From NCBI RefSeq assembly GCF_000224145.3, contig NC_020177.2:5043375-5107374 (forward strand): a stretch of 64,000 nucleotides of DNA, in the 5' to 3' direction. The stretch comes from Ciona intestinalis. Taxonomy: Eukaryota > Chordata > Ascidiacea > Phlebobranchia > Cionidae. This document shows, piece by piece, positions 33,314-47,550 of the stretch (position 1 is the stretch's first letter; each line of letters opens with the position of its first letter). Both the position numbers and the translations under genes were made by a program. The notes under the pieces are model-generated. The model was not told where the DNA came from and did not search any database. It saw only the letters and a list, made by a program, of their open reading frames with translations.

Positions 33314-35187
33314 CCGAAGTATGATATTCACTCATGATATTTGCAACTAGCTTGGCGGAACCACACATCTTAAACTTCTCTTACTTTGCCAGACAAGAAT
33401 GCGCGGCGCCTCTGCCATCGGGTTCGAGGCTCGACGTTGCTACCATTTGTGGGCGCGGTGTCCACTGCCAAAATCTGAACGCGAAATTCTCCTAGCATAG
33501 TGGTAACTATAATAAGCTGTCTAAATTGTCGACCATACGCTAAAAAAAGTAAAACAAATACTTAATAAGTTACATACGTGGTGGTAAGTCGTAAGCGAGC
33601 ACGATGTGCATTAAACAAAACCGCTGTGTTATAACATAAAGCACGCGAAGAAAAAAGAGCCGCATTCATTTTTTAGAATTATTTTGTTCTCCCCTCTCTT
33701 CAGAACTTATTTTAATTTACCGTTACTGGTAAATTTTGAGCAAACAAAAAGTAAAAACATAGATATTTTGTGTTTTTACTCGAGTGTTTATGTGTTTATT
33801 CCATTCAACCGCCTTACAATATGACTATCTTCGTATTCGCCAAAAGTACCGTTGTTTAACTTAACACGTACGTATGTATGAACTCGTTAAAAATTTTGCC
33901 AGTTTAAGCATTAATTAGTTGATCGGGTGTTAATTTTGATAATTATGGTGCATTTATGTCATTTGTAATAATCAAACTTCTTTCAAGTACGCAGAAACTC
34001 TTATATAAACGTCAAGCGAGGTTATAAATCGCATTTCCGTCAAACCCACGCTTGGGTTAAATCGTAACATCCACAAAACCCGGCGTGTTGTTCAAAAACT
34101 TCAAAAATCTAAACGGCGTGAAATTCGCAGGGCGAGATGACGACATATTGTGATACGGTTTCACCATTCATTGCCTACAGAAGCAACAACGGCCTTAGTT
34201 TATTTTGTGTCATAAGCTTGAAAGCATTTGCACGTGTGTGCCTTCACTACAGCGGATATTTGCCATCTTATTTCACCTTGTCTTTATTAACGCTCCCACA
34301 CATGGAAAGTAATTCGGCGGGCGGAAATTTTGCGGTGAAGATCGTTTCCGTTTTGGAACGTTTCGCTTGTCAACGTTGCAGACATACAAAGTGATTTCAC
34401 CTCATATTGTGTGACGTGTCTAGCTGTATGTTATGCTGGATTTCGCAGGCGCAATTTTGCGAGGTTTTTACCTGCTTCATTTGCTATAGTTTTGTTTGTT
34501 ATTTCTATTTAAACATTCTGCAATCTTTATACAAATAGGCTGTTGCTGTCATGCACGTTAGAATGAACGTTTTGACACTTTAACAGAAACGCTTTTATTT
34601 GACACATTTGGCACTTCTTTTTACGATTTGGTAACGGTGGTCATTTTTTCGATTTCAGTTTAAAATTGCTGCTCTGTAGCGCTAACTACCGGCTGGAGTA
34701 ATCTGCTCTTTTATAAAATATGTGTATCCCTTATCTATCTTGTTAAATTGTTAACATTAAATTGAATAGACTGTTCAAATATCTTGACTAAATCGTAATA
34801 TACAGCAAAAACCAAATTTATCCATGTGTGGTAATAAACAAACTCTGATCTAATATCCGGACGATTTTTTGTTTAAGTAACTTAGTGAATTAATATATAT
34901 ATATATATATATATATATAGGTGCAGTCCTGCCTTGCCGTAATACTGCACCCATATAGATTAGAATATAACAACTTTAATGGGTCAATGGGCCAACTCTG
35001 GCTTAAGCCTCAGCTTCCATAACCTGCCTGGCATTAGAACTGTACCTATACTCAATGACAACTCTAGCGACTGAATTTATTAGCGAATCTTCTACTTATT
35101 AAAATTTGTTCACATTATCAGCTTTTTACACCGGTTTGTATATTAGCTATTTATATTACAGACTTCATGACGTAGTTGATGACGTCA
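33314..35187. other. Intergenic, S1 fragment and microsatellite
   Basis: An S1 unit lies at about 33,570-33,680, an R4 unit in minus orientation at about 34,920-35,040, and the AT microsatellite listed separately. The 85-codon frame at 34,137-34,394 has no recognisable motif. This is the 3' flank of the FG1 gene. Confidence 0.45.
34891..34919. repeat. AT dinucleotide microsatellite
   Basis: About 14 TA units in a row, followed directly by an R4 repeat ('aggtgcagtcctgccttgcc'). Confidence 0.9.
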
Positions 35188-38100
35188 TTATGATGTTGGG
35201 CATGACGTAGCGACGACTGCACCGTCACAGCAAGTCCTCGTTGGCGGAACATAAGGAGTGACACCACAACACATTCGCCTTCCACCTGTGTGTATTGAGG
35301 TCGGTAAGTGTTTAGTAAGTATATATGACACAGCAAGTCCTCGTATAAAGCGCGTAGGTTTCACTCTGGGTATTAATCACCGATAGACTGTTACGTAAAG
35401 TTTGTATATATACCTGTATGTATAGACTCTATATACTAGAGTGTCGGTCAGCTGGTAGCTTATTATTTGTATTTATAAAGCGTATATATTTTTGCACTAC
35501 AATTTACAGAGAAAAGTAATTAGTAATATGCATATACGTCTGTCACCTGCGTAAAAATAGCGTTTATTTGGTAAATGTTTTAGTGCCTAAAGTAGGTTAC
35601 GTATATGTTTCTTATGCTTTCTGTGGAGTTATAAAAAACCGACTGTTGCTTAAACTTGGTTGGTCGGTATAATTCAGTAAACAAGACACTTTGTACAGTT
35701 TGATGTTACCAAAACCTTCTTTATAAACGGTTGAACCAAATAACACCTAATATGCATTTTAAAGCTACTGGTTTGTCCAGGAGACGAGCTATACCGATAA
35801 TTTATTACGGTAAAATTTTCCGAAACCTAACGCGCTTCCGTCCACGTTTAAGTTTATATCTGATTGAAATGCTGCGATCTTTGTAAATACAACGTTTCAG
35901 CGGATCGGATTTGAAATACAGGCGTGACGTTTATGGAGTCGGATCAAATCCAAATGCAATCCGATGTAAACAGGACAACTGATGCGTTGTTCGGTACAAA
36001 TATGCATAGTAAGACAACTTTTACAGTGGTCGACTCCACTATAAAACGTTTTATAAACTACTGACTGCATGTTGCGTAAAGTTGTTTTCGCCAAACACGA
36101 GGAACTTTATAAATAGTTATAAGTGACATCTTGTGCTTAATGTTACTTAAACAAACGTTAATCCAAAAAATCCCGAAAAAATTGCTAAAAATTCCGAAAC
36201 TGATCCAAAAACCTCCGGAACTTACCGATCCTGAGAAGGTAGGATCCACAACATGAGTGGGTTCGTGATCTGTATGGTCGTCCAGCACAGCAGGCATCTG
36301 GTATGACTTTCTCTCTGCCCGAAGCTCGGCCAGAACCATCTGATGCGCATGAGTTAAACAAGTAGTTGGGACTATATACAATCTAAACTACAGATAATCT
36401 TTTGTTGTTTATTACTCAACATTTCAGCTAGGTAATGGTTGTTTCACATTATAAACATGAGGTAAAATCGTTCTATGCGGTCATTTAATGTGAATATAAA
36501 AAACTACTTTTATTTCCAAATTAATAATAGAATGAGACGGTTTTATGCGTGATCTTATACACCATGCTTGTTTCTTACCTCGTCTTAAGCAAGCAAGAGG
36601 GACGGCTTCCTCAGTATCCCTTGGTCCAGTAGCTGGGTTCTGGCTTGATAAGATCGTACTTTCAGGCCCTTCTAAGTTATTTGTCACACATCGTGCGTGG
36701 ATTGAGTAGGCGGGGTTCCATGGAGCACCGGGAAGGAATATGGTCTGTGGAATATATGGAGTGTGCATGAAAGATGGTTAAATGTAACTTATTTATCCTC
36801 GCGGTGGCGCCAATTATAGCTATTTTAACACGGGTATTCCGTTTTATACACCTCGTGCCCGTTTACGAGTTACCACATGTGTAACTTTGTAGACGTTTTT
36901 TTGGTATAACTGACAATTTGGACAACCCATTAGTGACCACCGGGTTGAAGAAATCGTAGTTAAGTGTCTTATTGACAAAACACGCTCACAACGGTCGAAT
37001 CAAGTTGTTTTGAACCAAAAACAACCTTTAAAGTTCCAAAACGATAAAATTCCTGCCACCTCATCAGAAAGTAGAAAATCCAGTTGTGGCAATCTGTTAT
37101 TCGTAACAGCTCATAGATAACAACGCGGCAGTATACACCATGTCTTCTACCCCCCACGAAAACCAACTCTAAATAAACGATCACATTTTCTTCAAACTAA
37201 CTGCCTATACTTAGTACACACTTCTTTGAACTGTTGTATGTCAAGTTAATGCATTTTCTAGGTTGTTGTTTATTTGTAGAAGTTTCTGATCGAGTAGAGG
37301 GCTGTCGCTATTTTATCAGATTGTGCTTTTTGTAACAAATGCGATTTTGATTGATATTGACCAAACATACTGTTGGATAACTCATATTGATTGATGTTGT
37401 TATTTTATTTTATATGGGTGGCGTCCTAAAGCGAGCCGCACCAAGGGACTTGGGGTTAGATTTGATTAAGTTGAACCTTCATGTTAATAAATATCAAGTT
37501 GATTAAAAACCCGAGGTTATACAATGGTTGAATATACTCGGGAATCCGGGTCCATCTAAGAACAAGTGTAGCCGTTGGCAATGTTTTCTAAATCGTGTCT
37601 TAATCTTTCAGATTATCAGATTATACTAATGCTGTCAATATATCTTTTTGACTCATGTATGTAACACGCACGTATACGATTAAGCTAATGCCGCCAATAA
37701 TCAATGTAATGAGAATGAATGAATGAATGAATACTAAGGATGTAACGGCCACGCTTTTAATCGAACAAGTTTTGTGATACTGTTTTATCCATAAGCGTGT
37801 TACAACGACTATACCGTTTTATAGTTATGAAATTTGTTTTTTTTTCTATTTTGTAACTACTCCGATTTCGTTACCGCGATCTAGGAGACAAACTAAAACC
37901 AATCTTTCATCCCTGCTTACGTCTGTAGCTTTCCCGTATGGACTTATACGATAACGCTAGTGCTGTATGAATGTAATGAATAAATAAATATAAGTAAATA
38001 ATGAATCAATATGAACGGGTCAATATATGAATGAATATATACACCATCATATATACTTACGTTTGTAACTATTTAGTGTTATATAAGACATCATTATCTA

Positions 38101-41100
38101 ATGAAAGGATAAATATATCTCATATACTTACGTCTGTAACCCTCCCATACACTGGAGTCACTAAGGATCCGTTCAATCCAGGGCTGAAGAAAACTTTAAC
38201 TCTTGGGCATCTACCAGTTGGTGGTGCAGCGAACGTTAAATATAATCCCCCATCACCGTTTGTTAGAGTGCTGATGACCGGGGTTGGTGGAACTGTAATT
38301 ATAAGTCGCATTAATACAAAACTGTTATGATATGAACAACTTCCAAGCCCATGCGCCATTTTCTGTAACTTTCTCCTTGCGTTATTGCAACAAAATGGTG
38401 GCAGGTTATGCTTATTAAATGTAAACCTTTAAACGGACCAACTCTGGCTTAAAATTTGGTCGCGTTTTTGTTTTCGGTAAAATGTAGACTTATAAACATT
38501 GTCATGCTGATGGGTTTCGCAGTTATATTTGGTCGCCTTCTGCAAAGTAACTTTTTTATTCACCCTGATGTTAAAACGTACATTATAGAACGTCAAAACG
38601 GTAAGCAAATAAATTCTAGAGGAACTGTTTGATAAAATCACGCATACTATTTACTTACTTGTAGCCTGTACTGTTTGAGATTGTAGAACGCCCGGTACCC
38701 CGTTTAAGATTGTAGTTATGTTGAACTTGTAAGTCACTCCTGATTCTAAGCGTTGGATCCGTACGTTAACTAGCGAGTCCGGGGATTGAACCCCCACTGT
38801 TTCGGTCAAACGTTCGCCGCTTGTTGACTGTTGAAAAGAAACAATTAACTTTTACTAAAACGCAAATTAGTATAAATGGCTCTTCTGGTAAAAACATATA
38901 TTTTATTATAGCAACGTTTTCATTCCATTTTATCGCCCCATTTGGTTGGAAAAAAGAATATTTACAGAGTTATATACCCATAGTCACGTGACTGTTAAAA
39001 AGGGTCAAAAACACGATCAGGAATGAATGAATGAATGAAGGAAGGAAATTATGTGCTATATAACAGTATCCATCTTATAATACCATTCAAACCAGTTAGG
39101 AAATTTAGCCGCAAAAATACAAATACCTTCCCCTATATCAGTTTAAGTTTTCAGTTTGCTTTTGGTTTACTTCCAATAGGACGATGTTAAATATAGACAC
39201 CATCTTACCCCACACTACTACTTATTATTCAATCTTGTAATACGTTGTTAGTTAACTTACTAGCACGTCCGAGTATTCGATCCTGTATTGAATTTCTTGG
39301 CCTTCAGCAAACTTATGCGGTTGGTCCCATCTGAGTTCCACAGAGTTGGAGGTAAAGTTGATAACTTGGAGCGCGAGAGGGGCCGCCGGAGCTATTAGGA
39401 GTATATAAAGTAAATTTTATATATATTTCGTTGCTTCCCGACATGATATAGGTCTAAAATACATCATCTTGTGGGAATATGTGATTTTAATTAAAAACCA
39501 ACGCTTCGTCTGCAATACGGTTAGACATGAGTAGAGTATGCCGTTAAGTGTATATGAACACATACGCTCGCACTCCTAGCAACGTCGACCTTCGGACGCC
39601 GTGTTGAAGATTTCTTTCAAACTAACACAATTTATATTTGTCCAAACCAAAGCGTATTTGATTGTTATAAAATGGCTGCATACCAGTCCGTGTTTTAGCC
39701 TATATGGCATCTTTTTATGTGGATACGATTCTTACCTGTTGTGAAGGTAACTGTGTACGGTATAATACTTGGAACACCACCGGACATGGTGTATACATCT
39801 GCCGTGTATGTAGTACCAGGTCGAAGGTCGGTGATTGTGTAAACGTCAAACTTTCTATAGATAGGGTCTGGGCTTGGCGAGCCGACTGTTCCATGGTTTG
39901 GTGTCAGCTCGAAAGACCTACAGGCAAAAGTCTTAACATATATCGGATAATAAATTGTCTGGTTTTGCTTTGATTTGTTTAAGTATCACTTGCTAAATTA
40001 TATATCCGTTATAGTTAAATACCTTAGGCACGGCACAGTTATAGCTCAAATGATATGCAGGCTATAAAAATATCTTCATTTTTAAGCTTTTAGGAAAGTC
40101 GCAATGGCCTTTCGTTTGCAAGGAAATTGTTTTTGAGGTTTTTATAATGGATTTGACATTTTAAGACGTCGACATTTCGCGCACGCTTACGAGTTACAAC
40201 AAAACTAACTTACAGCTCTGGGTCGTAGACTCCAACTAATGGGGGCAACGTATGCAAGCTAGCGTGCGTTGTACCAACGTCCTTTACTTCAACACTGAAC
40301 GGCTCCTTTGGTGCTGTAATAGAAATTATATCAGTAATTTTCAATTAAAAATTAAAAATATTTAGATTTTGTTAAAATGAAATATTGGTTGCGTTGAAGT
40401 CATTAAATACATCAGTTTGTTAAGCGCTCTTATATTTCCGTGGTTCTATTCTATTCTTATCAACAGTTATAGAAATGTGGTTTCTGGAGTTATGTCTCCA
40501 AAGATTCACTATTGGGTATGCCTAATATTTAAGCTGCTGCAAACAAAAGTAAATCCTCATTACTAGACTTACGTATGCGAGTAGTTCTTGTTATAGGTTG
40601 ACTGTAAATGGCGTCGTATGGTGGGCCTGTCTTCGTTCGTACAGATACCGTGTATTCCTCACCTGGTAAAAGTTAATTCATTTAAAATGAACTGTTTTGT
40701 AGAATAAATGCCACCACCTTATTCACTAGGAAACGTAGCTATATGAAATACAACTGCAGCTAACGTCATTTAATCCTACGAAATACGTAACCGACAAAAA
40801 TCAAGTTCACAGCATTGTATTTTGTTGGGTATAAATTTGGCCTGAAATGACAAAATCAGTCTCTGATTTAATTATCCCAGTTATCTTGTAAAGTTTTTAT
40901 CCCAGTATCTTTTAAAGGCCTATATATCTTGCATTGTGAATTTAACATAGCATGCGAAGGCTTTGCATTTTATAAGTTGAATTTACTAAATTATATGTCC
41001 GCTACAGGTTAATACCTTAGGCAGAACATACGGTTATTCATTATCACATAAACCCTAGTGTTGCAAGTACTTTACCCACCCTAAGTATATGTATACAGTT

Positions 41101-44100
41101 CACATCAGGAATATGCTGTATAGTTTAGGCATCGCGATTCCTTAAACAAACACCCCGAAGGCAGGCCATGACAACATGATTATTACAGGGAATCTTACCA
41201 GGAGTTAGTCCTGTAAATATTCTGCTTGTATCGTCAGCTTCACCGGTTAGACTTGATTGCGGGAATAACATGACTCCGTCGTTTGGTCGGATTTGTACAT
41301 CGTAACCGGATAGAGCTGTATTTGGTGTCATATATAGAAATTAGTATAATCTTAACCGATACATTCTACATAATACATATTCCTCTTTGTTGGTTTAATT
41401 ACTTTAATCTTTGATATCATGTTTTCTATCTTTTCCTCGGGTAGTGGTATTTTATGAAACAGAGTATTCGCGTCCACAAAGTTACATATGCGGTAACTCG
41501 TAAAGCGAGCACAAGGTGTATGCAACAAAACACCCGTGTTATAACGACTGTCGTTGCCCCGCAAAGCAAGCATAAGTAATTTGTATTACGATCTCTAATT
41601 AGTCTAATAACACACTGTCTAAGAAATCATACAATCCGCCATTTTTGTTCCCACCTGAGTCTCCAGCAGCTGGTTCCCAATCGACTTGCATCCCAACCAC
41701 GGCAACCGAATAAGTTCCTTCAAAGTCGGCGAGTTGGATCGCTATGTTGATTTCACTGATTGGTTGAATTGTAAGATCACTTGGTTGCTCAGGGACTGAA
41801 ACAAAAGTTGATGTAATATAAATTCTGATAGAGGGGTTTAAATTGTAAAGTCTTATAGCGTTGTAAGCATGAGATCTGAGATGTAAGTCTAATTCTCCTC
41901 TATTGGCGTATGATTGTTAGAATGCATGGTTGTAGAACCTCGTATGCTGGTTAAAAAACTTACCAAAAACCGGTAGAAAAGGGTCGTTTGTAAGCCAACC
42001 CATCCTACATGTATAGTGATTATTGATTGTGCTCGTTTTGAACCTATGTGTTGATCAGAATTCCAACGAAAGACAAGATTTCGAAATATATAGTATTATG
42101 TATGTGTTGATTGTACGTAAAGCAGTTTAGTTTTATTGGAAGCAAATGGTTTGTTCAAAATACGGATTGAAATATTCTTATATGCGTGAAGACCTTTCTC
42201 TTTTACGGTAAATTTCAATTTAAGTTGTTTATAAATATTTATATTGACGTTAACGTTTGGCAGCGCGTGTCCGTAGTTCTAGATGTCCGCATCCTCATTG
42301 TCACGCTTTTAAACGTACATCAAAGTAGTACAGATATTACTGTGGGGAAAGATGGGATACCGTTCGCACATAACATCTTATATTTCGTAATGGTGTTTTT
42401 AACAACTAACGACCCTCTTTTAGAGTCGTAAGGATACGGTTATCTAATTCTTTAAATATTCTTTGTTTGCTACCAAATGAAAATGGTAAAAAGGTTTTTC
42501 AAGCATTTTTACATTCTGCTATACAAACTTAAATGTATTACATGAAACTAAAATTTATGATTTATTAAAACTCATTTGTTCGGTAGAAATATGTAGCAAA
42601 CGTTTTTGTGCCGCTGTCCTGTCATATGTTTGGATAAATTCCTTCATACAACCAGAGCAATGACGCATTGCGAAATTCCCAGACATATAGTAATTACCTC
42701 GTCCATAACTTCTACGCATAATCTACATTACCCAGAAAACTCAAGAAAATCAATCTCTTGCGTCATAGAGAGCCTTAATGTAAATCAACGTATAAACAAT
42801 CTTATGCTACTGTTGCTACCGGCATACTGTAATACCTGGAATTATTTTTCTAGTAAAAAATATTTTATTGCATCACGTTTCGTGTGCCACCTGTCAGAAC
42901 GTCGCCGGGTTACGTTAACAGAAAGCCTTTTACATATTTTTGCCCAAGTAAGATGTAGTTCTGTATAACCAATTGCTAACGCACTCATTTATTTTAGTTA
43001 GACACATTCAAATTTGCCATCCGTTAAAATACTTTGATTTCTTAAACAAAAAAATCTTTTGGAGTAAAAGCTATTGATATACCGCACTTATTTAATTGAT
43101 ATAATTTTTACCCAAGAAAAATGTTACCCGTTTCTAAACTTACCGCTCCAAACATGAAACCTTAGGGGCGCTGATCGCCTTCCATCGTCTGTGACACCAA
43201 CTAGCTCCACTGAGTATCGAACCCCAGGTCTTAGTTCGCTAAATGTACGGCTGGTTTGGCTTGGTGTCTCAGGATTGTTGATTACAGCTAACGGTGTGAT
43301 CTGGATACAAAAACGTGACGTATTTGTAAATGACGTAATGTGGGAAATTGTGGAACGGAGTATTGCATTACACAGTTTGAAAAAGGCGACTATGCATAAA
43401 TACGCATGTTCTATACAAAGTAAATACGAAAGCGCTATAAAATACGCAGCAAACAAAAATTGAGTCCAACTAATGATATACCAAAGGTACTTATTTTGCC
43501 AATATCTAACATTATTGGTTCGTTATGTAATTAGCTATCTCGTCCAACAATACGATTGCTTTAGGGCAGATACACGGAGCATACCACTGGTGTAATACAG
43601 TGTAGGTACAGACCATACTTATTACACAGCAGTGTACGGTTATGATTGATGCAATTTGGGTAATTGCTTCAATTTTGCAAACTGGTTGGACAACGTAGAG
43701 TTTATGTTTTACCACGGGATACTCGTGACAATGACATAGTGGCTCGCATAGCGCAACATTATATTTAATCTTACGCCTCAGGGTTTGAAAGGTCGCCCTA
43801 ATATGCGCATTCCTGTTTCGTAGTTAAACTGTAAGTGGACTTGCTCTCTTGTTACCGAACCTAATATGCCACGTCACGGATAATTTCGTCACAATTACGT
43901 TTAATTACGTTTGTGACGTAGGTATTCTCAAGTTATTAAGTGTTGTAAGATTATAGCTTGAAAATGTTGGCAAACTAAATGCTATACATTGTTAAATGTG
44001 ACATGTATGAACCGGGCAAACTCATTATGTTATAAATCCCCATTTAATTGCTAGTCTCTTTAACACGTTATAAATAAAACATGACAAAGAACGATTTGCG

Positions 44101-45035
44101 CATGTAAACGGCGCCAGACGCAAAACAACTGTTATTCGAACGGTTTTTGGAAACTAAAGGTGTCCCGTCTTCCCCCGCCCTACTATATCTTAGACAATTC
44201 TATATCGGAGTAATGGGCCAACTATGGCATAAATCCTATGTCCTTGACAAGGACCTCGACTACACAGAACGTTAAAACATAGACAGGATGACAAAAAAGG
44301 TTATCCTTCCCATATTAAAAATAAAAATCTTTCCCAACCCCACTGTATTTAGGATAATTAATAATCCATAAACAAGTGATGTTCTCGAACCTTTACGTCG
44401 AATCTCGCATAAGATACTGAGGCAGGCTGGCTCCAATCTACTCTGACCATCGTGTTTGTTCGTAAAGGAACTTGTAGGTTGACGGGGGTTGGTAGTTGTG
44501 CGCTGGCTGTGGGGTGGTTGGGGTGTTATTTAGGTTGGAATATATAGTAACGTTTATATGGTATATTCTGTAACGTTATTTAGGTAGGAAATAAACCAAA
44601 GTTTTGTTGGTTAGGATATATATGTTATATTCTGTAACGTTATGAAATATTTACTGAAATAAGTAGGAAAAGGCCTGACATAAAACGCTGTCGTTAAAAA
44701 GGTTGTGATAAATTGCCACGCTTTCATGTTTTACTTTTCCTTAAGCAGTTTTTACCCTTTGTGTTTATGTTTTGTGTATTTTAGCATTTGGTTCGACTAT
44801 CATAACTTCAGTTTGGTCTCTTCGTGTAGTTTTAAAACTACTTGTATAAAAGTATGTTGGGCAGAGAATCGAATGTCATTTTTTACTATAGATGGATATA
44901 TAGGCATATATGAATGCAATGGTAAACGTATTCTGTATAGAGTCATAATGTTCGAGCTTTGTAACGATAGATATGACTTGACTTACCCATTCCAACCACA
45001 AGCGCAACCACTGTGAAAATCGCTGTCGGTCTCAT
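35188..45035 (-). CDS. FG1: secreted fibronectin type III protein with galaxin-like tail
   Basis: Fourteen minus-strand exons: 45035-44987, 44506-44391, 43300-43144, 41795-41655, 41315-41199, 40662-40573, 40313-40214, 39917-39736, 39391-39261, 38827-38659, 38292-38132, 36744-36579, 36339-36226, 35285-35188; the phases join to 596 aa. Residues 1-16 (MRPTAIFTVVALVVGM) are a signal peptide. About five FN3 domains follow, seen from W (VDWSQP, VDWEP, LRWDQP), L-P-G-x-x-Y (LRPGVRYSV, LTPGEEYTV, LRPGTTYTA) and E-S-G-x-x-Y. Exons 13-14 encode two cysteine units, DACCAGRPYRSRTHSCC and MCCGVTPYVPPTRTCC, of the galaxin CCG..Y..CC type, ending ATSCPTS. There is no transmembrane segment, so it is probably an extracellular matrix or adhesion protein. 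Exon 2 uses a weak donor (AAAG|GTTCGA); an alternative in-phase donor (GAC|GTAAAG) lies 6 nt earlier. It is a tandem paralog of FG2. Confidence 0.85.
36778..36945 (-). repeat. S1 SINE-like unit in FG1 intron 11
   Basis: Minus-orientation S1 copy from 'cttatttatcctcgcggtgg' through 'gttaccacatgtgtaacttt' to 'caacccattagtgaccac', so both the tail and the 'cactaatgggttg' body are present. Confidence 0.65.
41455..41582 (+). repeat. S1 repeat unit in FG1 intron 4
   Basis: 'gttacatatgcggtaactcg', 'gcacaaggtgtatgcaacaa' and 'gttataacgactgtcgttgc' in order; lies between exons 4 and 5 of FG1. Confidence 0.7.
41796..43143. other. FG1 intron 3, largest MITE-bearing intron
   Basis: Contains a partial M1 copy (about 42,340-42,480: 'ctgtggggaaagatgggata' to 'accaaatgaaaatggtaaaa'). 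The frame at 42,606-42,968 (120 codons, plus strand) is antisense to FG1 and has no recognisable motif. No nested gene is supported. Confidence 0.5.
44155..44260. repeat. Solo M1 end plus R4 fragment in FG1 intron 2
   Basis: An isolated M1 right end ('aaaggtgtcccgtcttcccc' to 'ctactatat') without a left half nearby, directly followed by an R4 core in minus orientation ('gggccaactatggcataaat'). Confidence 0.6.
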
Positions 45036-46690
45036 TTTGGTTTCTTTCACCCTATTTGGAACTTATTTTAAATATCACACACTAATATTTCAAGTGACGG
45101 TTACTAAACTCCCTTGTCCAGGGATCTCTGCAGAAATGTCAGCATTAGTTTATCAAGCAAAGGCATAACACAAAGTCTGGTGCTACGAAAAACGTAACAG
45201 AAATTATGAACAACAGCAAATTGTATGAATTATATAGATACGTTTTATCTAAATAACATAAGGATCTGGTGCTGCGAGAATGTTAGAGACAAAAATCAAG
45301 TATATTTAGTCAAATAGAGTCTTCACACAAGAATCGTCCTGGCATATGAACACTATAGATCAGGGTTAGCTTCACTTAATTTATTACAGTTAGCCTAACA
45401 CAAGGTTAAATCGATGCGCGCTTTAATACAGGACATCACAAAATTCACCTACTCTCGCATATTAATTACAGTTTCATAATCATAGTTATAACATTGCTAT
45501 ACTGAACAAATCTAGCGCTTTCCACATTAAACACATAAAGCTTATTGCATAATAAATTTAGCACTTCTGTTGTAAACGCTTATTTAATGTTACCAAAGTT
45601 TCGTCTGCTATACGGTGAAACTTGCTAAACAAAAAGTTGATATAATAAAAATTACGTTTTTATGAATTTTTCATTAAACACCAAACACGAAAAAATTGTA
45701 TTTTTAACTTATAATTTGTCGCAGTTTACTTTACACTAAGAATATTAAATATAAGAACCTTCATACTTTAACAAAAAACTTTTAGCTGGAACCTCCTACC
45801 TGTAGGAAACCTCTTTTTAAAATAACGCTTACGGTTCCGTCACCGCTTAAATTCTGCCTACTCGCTGTCTGTCACGTTGTCCAGAGGTTTTGTACAAATA
45901 GCCTCGGGGTTCCGTATACTAGAGATACCTCTGCAATTACATTTAACTACCCATTGAAAATTAGACACCAAAGTGATTCTCCTTTATACATTTGATAGCC
46001 AGCCGCAGGGCGTTGGTTCCTTCCTTTGATTTATAATTTATAGATTCTTATGAGGCTTACCTCAAATTTGTATCTAAACTTCATGGTATGTTGGATTAAA
46101 ACGTTCTCGACGCAAAAGCAATGATCTGTTAACCTCTAAACGACATCAACGTCGTTGGTTCTTGCTATGTTTTCTATCAACGCTATGTTACAGTTTGCTT
46201 GGTTTAATGTTAACTGTATACACGTAGTGTGCGGGAGCTGCAGATATGCCGAGACCTTTCGCCTTTTAAGCTTCAGTGGCAAAATGTTAGTAAATACTTT
46301 CTCAATCGAGTTGGATAATGATCAAATGTTCAAAGCTTTACTTCTAAGTCTTGCCATATATGGCAGACAAAAGTTTTGTATAGTAGCGTGGAAGAAGATG
46401 GAACACATTATCATTATACCTTCTCATCCCATTTAGTAGTAAGAACATTCAGGGAACAATAAAGCCGTATGCTTACGCCACCCATTGACCGTTGTTAGTT
46501 GTTCAAAACGCGATTAGGATATTTCGGATAAAGGGCCAATAAATTCCAACCTTAGGCGATCCGCAAAAAAAGGAATATTTACACAATTTATGCAGAACCA
46601 TATCTTCGCAATTTAAAAACACCATGCTTTAATTGTTAAAAACACGATTACGAAATATGAAATATTAGGCGCTAACGATATCTACCTTAA
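45036..46690. other. FG1 upstream / FG1-FG2 spacer
   Basis: The upstream region of FG1 (minus strand). An R3 repeat spans about 45,172-45,400 in two parts and a partial M1 lies at about 46,380-46,540. The frame at 46,155-46,436 is unsupported. No TATA box can be assigned with confidence. Confidence 0.45.
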
Positions 46691-47550
46691 AGGGGCATAC
46701 CAACGAAAAATGAAAATTTGTATATGGATAGATAAGCTCAAATGTAACCTAAACGTACCATCAAAGTTTGCCAAAACGATACGGCTTTTAAAAAAATCGC
46801 GTGAAAAAAATCCGCTGGAGTAAAAAAAATAGGCTGTTTCGACAATGCATGGGATTTCCCATTAGAAAAAAATTCACTCAACTTTGATCGTGTCTAGTTT
46901 CTAAAATACTAAAGAAAATTCAAATTTTATTTCTGATTTGGCATAATGAATGCTTCTTCTTCAAGATAATATAAAAAAATGTAAAACATAGACTTTATTA
47001 TGTTTTAATTTTCGATTGAACGTAGGTACACACCAGATTATGCTGACTCAGCATATTTTCGAACCGAATGTTAAACACGAAAAACTGACTTTTGTATAAC
47101 AAAATGGTACAGTAGGTACTAGTGAGACATAATGAACATATTAATATAAAAAAGTGCTAAAAATTAACTAAAAAGAAAAAAGTGCCGCGTCGGCACATTA
47201 TGTAGCTATGTTCAATCGAAAATTAAAACATAATAAAGTCTATGTTTTACATTTTTTTGTATAGCTTTGAAGAAGAAGCATTCATTATACCAAATCAGAA
47301 ATAAAATTTGAATTTTCTTTAGTATTTTAGAAACTAGACACGATCAAAGTTAAGTGAATTTTTTTCTTATGGGAAATCCCATACATTGCGTAACGGCCAA
47401 TTTTTTTTTACTCCAGCGGTCGAATTTGCGGTTTTCAAACTCATTTTTTTCAAAAGCTGTTATGCATTTTAAAACTTTGATGGTAGCTTTAGATCACATT
47501 TGAGCATATCTAACAATACACAAATTTTGATTTTTCGTTGGTATGCCCCT
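46691..47550. mobile_element. 860-bp foldback (long terminal inverted repeat) element
   Basis: Starts AGGGGCATACCAACGAAAAA and ends with its inverse, TTTTTCGTTGGTATGCCCCT, flanked on both sides by TTAA (46,687-46,690; 47,551-47,554). The arms of about 330 bp pair inward to about 47,020 and 47,211 with modest divergence. The roughly 190-bp centre contains a small hairpin, GTGCCGCGTCGGCAC. No coding frame. TTAA target duplication is typical of piggyBac-like transposons, so it is probably a non-autonomous element of such a group; the family is unconfirmed. Confidence 0.8.

Noticed and set aside
42606-42968. 120-codon plus-strand frame in FG1 intron 3
   Set aside because: Antisense to an intron, AT-rich composition, no domain, and no start context or splice partner.
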